Notes under the pieces: model-generated
Database searches by the model: none
Told to the model about the DNA's origin: nothing
Seen by the model: the letters and a program-made list of their open reading frames with translations, nothing else
Origin: an uncultured Cytophagaceae bacterium
GTDB lineage: Bacteria > Bacteroidota > Bacteroidia > Cytophagales > Spirosomataceae
Assembly (NCBI GenBank): GCA_903837305.1
Contig: CAILUB010000029.1
Location: 1 to 8,709, forward strand
Reading direction: 5' to 3'
Length of the DNA: 8,709 bases
In this document: positions 5,526 through 8,709 of the stretch, one piece after another
Layout of the letters: each line of letters begins with the position of its first letter
Position numbering within the stretch: position 1 is the first letter of the stretch
Program-made: the position numbers and the translations under genes

Positions 5526-6831
5526 TATCAGTTTGGATAATACCCAAATCATCGGAATCATCGCTTCCATGGTTTTCTCTGCCTTCTTTTCTGGTGTCGA
5601 AATGGCCTTTGTCTCCTCGAACAAATTGTACTTTGAACTCAAGGCAAAGCAAGATATTTTGAGCGCTAAAATTATTGCGAATTTCAACCAGCATCCCTCC
5701 CGTTTTATCGGTACGATGCTCATCGGAAATACCTTATCCCTAGTGGCATATGGTATTTTTATGGAGGAATTTTTACACCACGTCGTATTGCATTTCTTGT
5801 CCATTAATGAGATTTTGGCCCGCTTAATCGCGACGATCGTGGCCACCATTCTTATCTTGATGACGTCGGAATTCACCCCCAAAAGTGTCTTCTTAATTAA
5901 TCCTGATGCCATTCTAGAATTTTTAGCCATTCCGATCTGGGTGATTTACACCTTGATGTTCCCCTTAGTTTGGGTTACGGTGGGCCTTTCCAAATGGTTC
6001 ATTACGAAAGTCCTTCGCTTAAGTTATTCGGAGGAGAAGCCGGCCTTCGGTTTAACAGATTTAAACCATTATCTCCAAAACCTGAACCGCAAAGTTTCTA
6101 CCGAACAAGAGGCCGAAGTGGATCACAAGATTTTCCACAACGCGCTTGAGTTTAAGCAAGTAAAAGTACGCGATTGCATGATTCCTAGAACCGAAATAAC
6201 GGCTATTGACATGGAAGATGGGATCGAGAAATTGAAAGAAGTTTTTCTAGAGAGTGGACACTCGAAGGTTTTAGTATACAAAGAAACCTTAGAAGAGGTC
6301 GTAGGCTATTGCCATTCTTTGGCCCTATTCAAAAAACCAAAAGATCTTCAATCCATTCTAACCAGCATTCCGATCGTCCCGGAGGCGATGCCAGCGAATG
6401 ATTTAATGATCAAGTTCTCAAAGGAGCGCAAATCGCTCGCCTTAGTCGTAGATGAATTCGGTTCGACGAGTGGATTAGTGAGTATGGAGGATGTGATGGA
6501 ACAGATTTTTGGGGAGATTCAAGATGAGTACGATGATTCAGAAGACTGGATTGAGAAGCAAATCGATGAAACTACATTCGTGCTTTCTGGTCGTCACGAG
6601 ATCGATTATTTGAATGAAAAATACGAATGGAATTTACCTGAGGGAGATTACGAAACCTTAGGAGGTATGCTGATTAGCTTGTATGAGGATATTCCGCAAG
6701 TCAATGAGATGATTACCTTAGCGCCTTTCCAATTCCAAATCTTAACAACGACTGACGCTCGAATTGATACGGTCAAAGTACTGATAACCGGCAAGATTAC
6801 TGCAGCTCCATCTTCGGAATTACTTCATTAA
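5512..6831 (+). CDS. CNNM/CBS/CorC-HlyC family membrane protein
   Basis: This 439-residue protein has the layout of CNNM/CorC-type proteins, some of which export Mg2+ while others are labelled hemolysins without good proof. An N-terminal CNNM (DUF21) membrane domain covers about residues 1-190, with the typical FFSGVEMAFVSSNK in helix 1 and FIGTMLIGNTLSLVAYGI in helix 2. A CBS pair follows, beginning VRDCMIPRTEI near 218 and including LALVVDEFGSTSGLVSMEDVMEQIFGEI (starting near residue 308). The CorC/HlyC C-terminal domain spans about 343-430 and holds the conserved GDYETLGGMLI. The gliding gene gldE belongs to the same family, but this looks more like the general CNNM type, so I leave the symbol empty. 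The start overlaps the preceding small gene by 14 nt. Its end overlaps menF, on the opposite strand, by 12 nt. Link to heme biology is not evident. Confidence 0.9.
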   Translation: METSSISLDNTQIIGIIASMVFSAFFSGVEMAFVSSNKLYFELKAKQDILSAKIIANFNQHPSRFIGTMLIGNTLSLVAYGIFMEEFLHHVVLHFLSINEILARLIATIVATILILMTSEFTPKSVFLINPDAILEFLAIPIWVIYTLMFPLVWVTVGLSKWFITKVLRLSYSEEKPAFGLTDLNHYLQNLNRKVSTEQEAEVDHKIFHNALEFKQVKVRDCMIPRTEITAIDMEDGIEKLKEVFLESGHSKVLVYKETLEEVVGYCHSLALFKKPKDLQSILTSIPIVPEAMPANDLMIKFSKERKSLALVVDEFGSTSGLVSMEDVMEQIFGEIQDEYDDSEDWIEKQIDETTFVLSGRHEIDYLNEKYEWNLPEGDYETLGGMLISLYEDIPQVNEMITLAPFQFQILTTTDARIDTVKVLITGKITAAPSSELLH

Positions 6832-7908
6832 TACCCGCTGAAGGGTCTGGCATTTCATCTGGGTTTCCTGCCATTCCTTTTCAGGATCAGAATCCTCCGT
6901 GATGCCACACCCGGCGTAGAATACCGCGTGATTTTCTTTGATTTCTACAGTACGCAAATTCACAAATAAATACGTGGCGTTCATCAAATTCACTGGCCCT
7001 AAGTAGCCGGAATACATGGAACGCGCGTGCTTTTCTGTCGCGGAAATAAAATCGATGGCCTCTTGTTTAGGCGTTCCGCAAACGGCAGAGGTAGGGTGTA
7101 ACAAGCCTAACATCAAACCAGGCAATTGAGGAAAATCCATTGCCTTTGTATTGACAATGTATTCGGTTTTTAAGTGCAATAAATTTCCGGTAGAGATCGT
7201 CTTAGGTCCTACTTCCGTATACTCGCGTAGTCGAATTTTTTTAAAGCAATCGATGATGTAGCGACTGACGAAGGCTTGCTCTTCGATCTCTTTTTGGGAC
7301 CAACGGGCCTGCGAAGGGGATATCGGTGAACCGTCTAGGTCTACTCCAGATTGTGTACCGGCTAAGGATATCGTTCGGAAAATTCCCTCCTCATTTTGTT
7401 CTACTAAAATTTCTGGGGTCGCACACATCCAAACTCCGTGGAGCGCTGGAATAGATAAGGCGCACACAAAGGCATTGGGATAGGCAGAACCTAATTCTTC
7501 AAGTGCCGTCATGACATTGAAATCAGACGGCAAATCTTTTTCATCCGTCCGCGATATAACCACTTTCTGTAAAGGCCCTTGTTTGATGGCTTCAATTGCC
7601 TGCGTCACCCAGGTCATAAATTCGCCTTTCTTGGTTGAATTTTCAGTGGGTGTTACATAAGGTTTCACTCGTTCAGTTGAATGAATGGAAAATTTTGTCA
7701 AAGAATCCGCTTGTAGAAAATAAGGAAGACCGATAAAAGGCGCGGCTAAGAAACCAGCACCTAAATCAGCTAGATTCCAGCCTTCCTCCAGTGTGGATCC
7801 ACCAGAAAAATCTTGTAAAAGAAAGGCCTCCTTACCCTGCGGCAAGCTCCAAGCAGCCATCGCTGCCCCTTTTACCATTCCCTCCTCCCACGCTAATCCT
7901 AGTTTCAT
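6820..7908 (-). CDS. menF: Isochorismate synthase (chorismate-binding enzyme)
   Basis: The enzyme converts chorismate to isochorismate, the committed step to menaquinone (MenF) or catechol siderophores (EntC). The 362-residue protein has the chorismate-binding domain in its C-terminal two thirds. Visible motifs are LQKVVISR (residues 113-120, with K115 in the place of the catalytic lysine that activates water), ISLAGTQ, LLHPTSAVCGTPKQEA, a SGYLGPVN segment, and the closing FYAGCGITEDSDPEKEWQET that forms the Mg-binding and chorismate-binding face. The Lys and the HPTSAVCG pattern favour isochorismate synthase over anthranilate or aminodeoxychorismate synthase. Pairing with menI argues for menaquinone rather than a siderophore. 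The start codon overlaps the menI stop by 4 nt. It is somewhat shorter at the N-terminus than E. coli MenF (431). Confidence 0.9.
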   Translation of the reverse strand: MKLGLAWEEGMVKGAAMAAWSLPQGKEAFLLQDFSGGSTLEEGWNLADLGAGFLAAPFIGLPYFLQADSLTKFSIHSTERVKPYVTPTENSTKKGEFMTWVTQAIEAIKQGPLQKVVISRTDEKDLPSDFNVMTALEELGSAYPNAFVCALSIPALHGVWMCATPEILVEQNEEGIFRTISLAGTQSGVDLDGSPISPSQARWSQKEIEEQAFVSRYIIDCFKKIRLREYTEVGPKTISTGNLLHLKTEYIVNTKAMDFPQLPGLMLGLLHPTSAVCGTPKQEAIDFISATEKHARSMYSGYLGPVNLMNATYLFVNLRTVEIKENHAVFYAGCGITEDSDPEKEWQETQMKCQTLQRVLMK

Positions 7909-8327
7909 TTTAATGGTATAATCGCCACCGTTAAACGGCTAGCACAAATCAAATTTTCTTCTTCGTCGTGAATTTTAATCTCATATACATGCATAGTACG
8001 GCCTATGCGCAAGGGCACACAAGTGCCTATTACGTAGCCCCCTCTAGCGGACTTTAAATGGTTTGCATTGATCTCAACCCCCACTCCCGTTTCCTTCATG
8101 GGATCTTTCAAAGCCAAAACCACGGCAGTACTTCCGATGGTTTCTGCTAAAACAACAGATGCACCCCCATGTAACAAACCTAAAGGTTGTTTTGTTCGGT
8201 GGTCGACAGGCATTTTTGCCTTAATATACCCAGCTTGAATTTCTGTAAACTCAATCCCCAGATGTTCGATCATATTACCTTTTGACATCGAATTCAATGT
8301 CTCCAGCGAGATGGAAGTATTAAACAT
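7905..8327 (-). CDS. menI: Hotdog-fold thioesterase, probable DHNA-CoA hydrolase
   Basis: The enzyme hydrolyses 1,4-dihydroxy-2-naphthoyl-CoA to DHNA in menaquinone synthesis; E. coli MenI (YdiI) is the close relative. From the ATG at 8327 the protein has 140 residues, and its opening, ISLETLNSMSKGNM, lines up with the opening of YdiI as I recall it. The core TKQPLGLLHGGASVVLAETIGS contains Q47, H53 and E62, matching the active-site Gln, His and Glu of that family. The strong VEINANHLKSARGG and ASRLTVAI segments also agree. A longer form from TTG at 8384 would add 19 residues unlike the family and would overlap the start of the divergent phosphatase gene, so I reject it. Its TGA overlaps the menF ATG. 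It is upstream of menF, with the rest of the men pathway elsewhere. A weak minus-strand promoter could lie in 8350-8390. Confidence 0.87.
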   Translation of the reverse strand: MFNTSISLETLNSMSKGNMIEHLGIEFTEIQAGYIKAKMPVDHRTKQPLGLLHGGASVVLAETIGSTAVVLALKDPMKETGVGVEINANHLKSARGGYVIGTCVPLRIGRTMHVYEIKIHDEEENLICASRLTVAIIPLK

Positions 8328-8335
8328 ATATTTCG

Positions 8336-8343
8336 TAATTTTG
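8336..8343 (+). promoter_or_regulatory. Possible -7 promoter element for the histidine phosphatase gene
   Basis: The bases read TAATTTTG, an exact match to the Bacteroidota TAnnTTTG -7 consensus, 29 nt before the ATG at 8373. It falls in the 45-bp gap between the divergent menI and phosphatase starts. I see no matching -33 TTG at the usual spacing, so support is limited to this one element. Confidence 0.32.
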
Positions 8344-8372
8344 GCTAAAATTCGGAATAAAATACGATTATC

Positions 8373-8709
8373 ATGCACGTTCAACCTGATTTAGTGAAAG
8401 ATATTTACCTGATTCGCCATGGCGAAACGGAATACAATCGCAAGCGGGTCGTGCAAGGCAGTGGAATTGATGCAGATTTGAATGAATTAGGCCAAAAGCA
8501 GGCCGCCGCCTTCTTCGCGCATTACCAAGATCTCCCGATTGATAAAATCTATACCTCTGCCCTGCGCAGAACCCATCAATCCGTTAAAGGCTTCATCGAA
8601 AAAGGCTTGCCTTGGGAGCAACATGAGGGTCTAAATGAAATTTCCTGGGGGAATAAAGAAGGGAAATCGCCTAATACAGAAGACGATCTTTACTATAAAA
8701 ATTTGACGA
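8373..8709 (+). CDS. Histidine phosphatase / phosphoglycerate mutase-like enzyme (partial)
   Basis: This is the N-terminal 112 residues of a histidine phosphatase superfamily protein that continues past the right edge. These enzymes pass a phosphate through an active-site histidine. Visible are the RHGET motif (R15, H16 as phosphoryl acceptor, E18), a VQGSGID segment followed by LNELGQKQA, the SALRRT motif (62-67, with R65 a likely phosphate-binding residue), and LNEISWGNKEGK where E89 is the probable general acid. The superfamily covers phosphoglycerate mutases, alpha-ribazole phosphatases and broad phosphatases, and substrate cannot be told from this part. The start is the only in-frame ATG near RHGE and lies 45 bp from the menI start on the opposite strand. 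Confidence 0.88.
   Translation, partial: MHVQPDLVKDIYLIRHGETEYNRKRVVQGSGIDADLNELGQKQAAAFFAHYQDLPIDKIYTSALRRTHQSVKGFIEKGLPWEQHEGLNEISWGNKEGKSPNTEDDLYYKNLT

Noticed and set aside
5397..5930. Antisense reading frame of 177 codons on the minus strand
   Set aside because: It runs opposite the small membrane protein and the CNNM gene, both with clear protein character, and its product resembles no family. It is a shadow.
5512..6831. Naming the CNNM protein gldE
   Set aside because: GldE shares the CNNM/CBS layout, but no other gliding gene is nearby and the opening fits the general CNNM/HlyC type better.
6832..6900. Intrinsic terminator after the CNNM gene
   Set aside because: The bases are menF coding sequence and I see no GC-rich hairpin followed by a T run.
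8328..8384. Longer thioesterase start at the TTG at 8384
   Set aside because: The extra 19 residues are not in MenI relatives and the region overlaps the start of the divergent phosphatase gene.

Overview
The window reads as ordinary chromosome from a Bacteroidota bacterium, probably Cytophagales (freshwater Spirosomaceae-like relatives are plausible, but genus is a guess). The reasons are a moderate GC content, few recognisable Shine-Dalgarno sequences, TAnnTTTG-like promoter elements, an uninterrupted ccmB-C-D-E-F block whose CcmE carries a cysteine instead of the usual heme-binding histidine, and menaquinone genes. Coding density is very high. I see no mobile element, CRISPR array, rRNA or tRNA, and no stretch over 300 bases without a gene.

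Layout. Positions 1-679, minus strand: ferrous iron uptake genes feoA and the 5' part of feoB, which runs off the left edge. Positions 680-780: a divergent control region of about 100 bp. Positions 781-6831, plus strand: a tightly packed run of ccmB, ccmC, a ccmD-like gene, ccmE, ccmF, a 72-residue two-helix membrane protein of unknown function, and a CNNM/CBS/CorC-type membrane protein. Neighbours overlap or lie 1 nt apart, which suggests one transcript. Positions 6820-8327, minus strand: a two-gene menaquinone pair, menI (DHNA-CoA thioesterase) then menF (isochorismate synthase), whose 3' end overlaps the plus-strand operon by 12 nt. From 8373, plus strand: the first 112 residues of a histidine phosphatase that runs off the right edge.

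How the genes work together. CcmB and CcmC are membrane parts of heme delivery, the CcmD-like protein is a small helper, CcmE is the periplasmic heme chaperone, and CcmF is the heme lyase that attaches heme to apocytochrome c. FeoAB supplies ferrous iron on the other side of the divergent region, and MenF/MenI make menaquinone, the quinone that feeds such cytochromes. The shared theme is the anaerobic or microaerobic respiratory chain and its iron supply, but co-regulation is an inference.

The most notable points are the Cys-type CcmE (CxxxY) with no CcmG or CcmH gene in view, which resembles the described variant System I of archaea and some sulfate reducers; the enlarged periplasmic part of CcmF; an unrecognised small membrane protein wedged between ccmF and the CNNM gene; and feoA and feoB lying in the same frame separated by a single stop codon. 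I found no convincing wholly new system.
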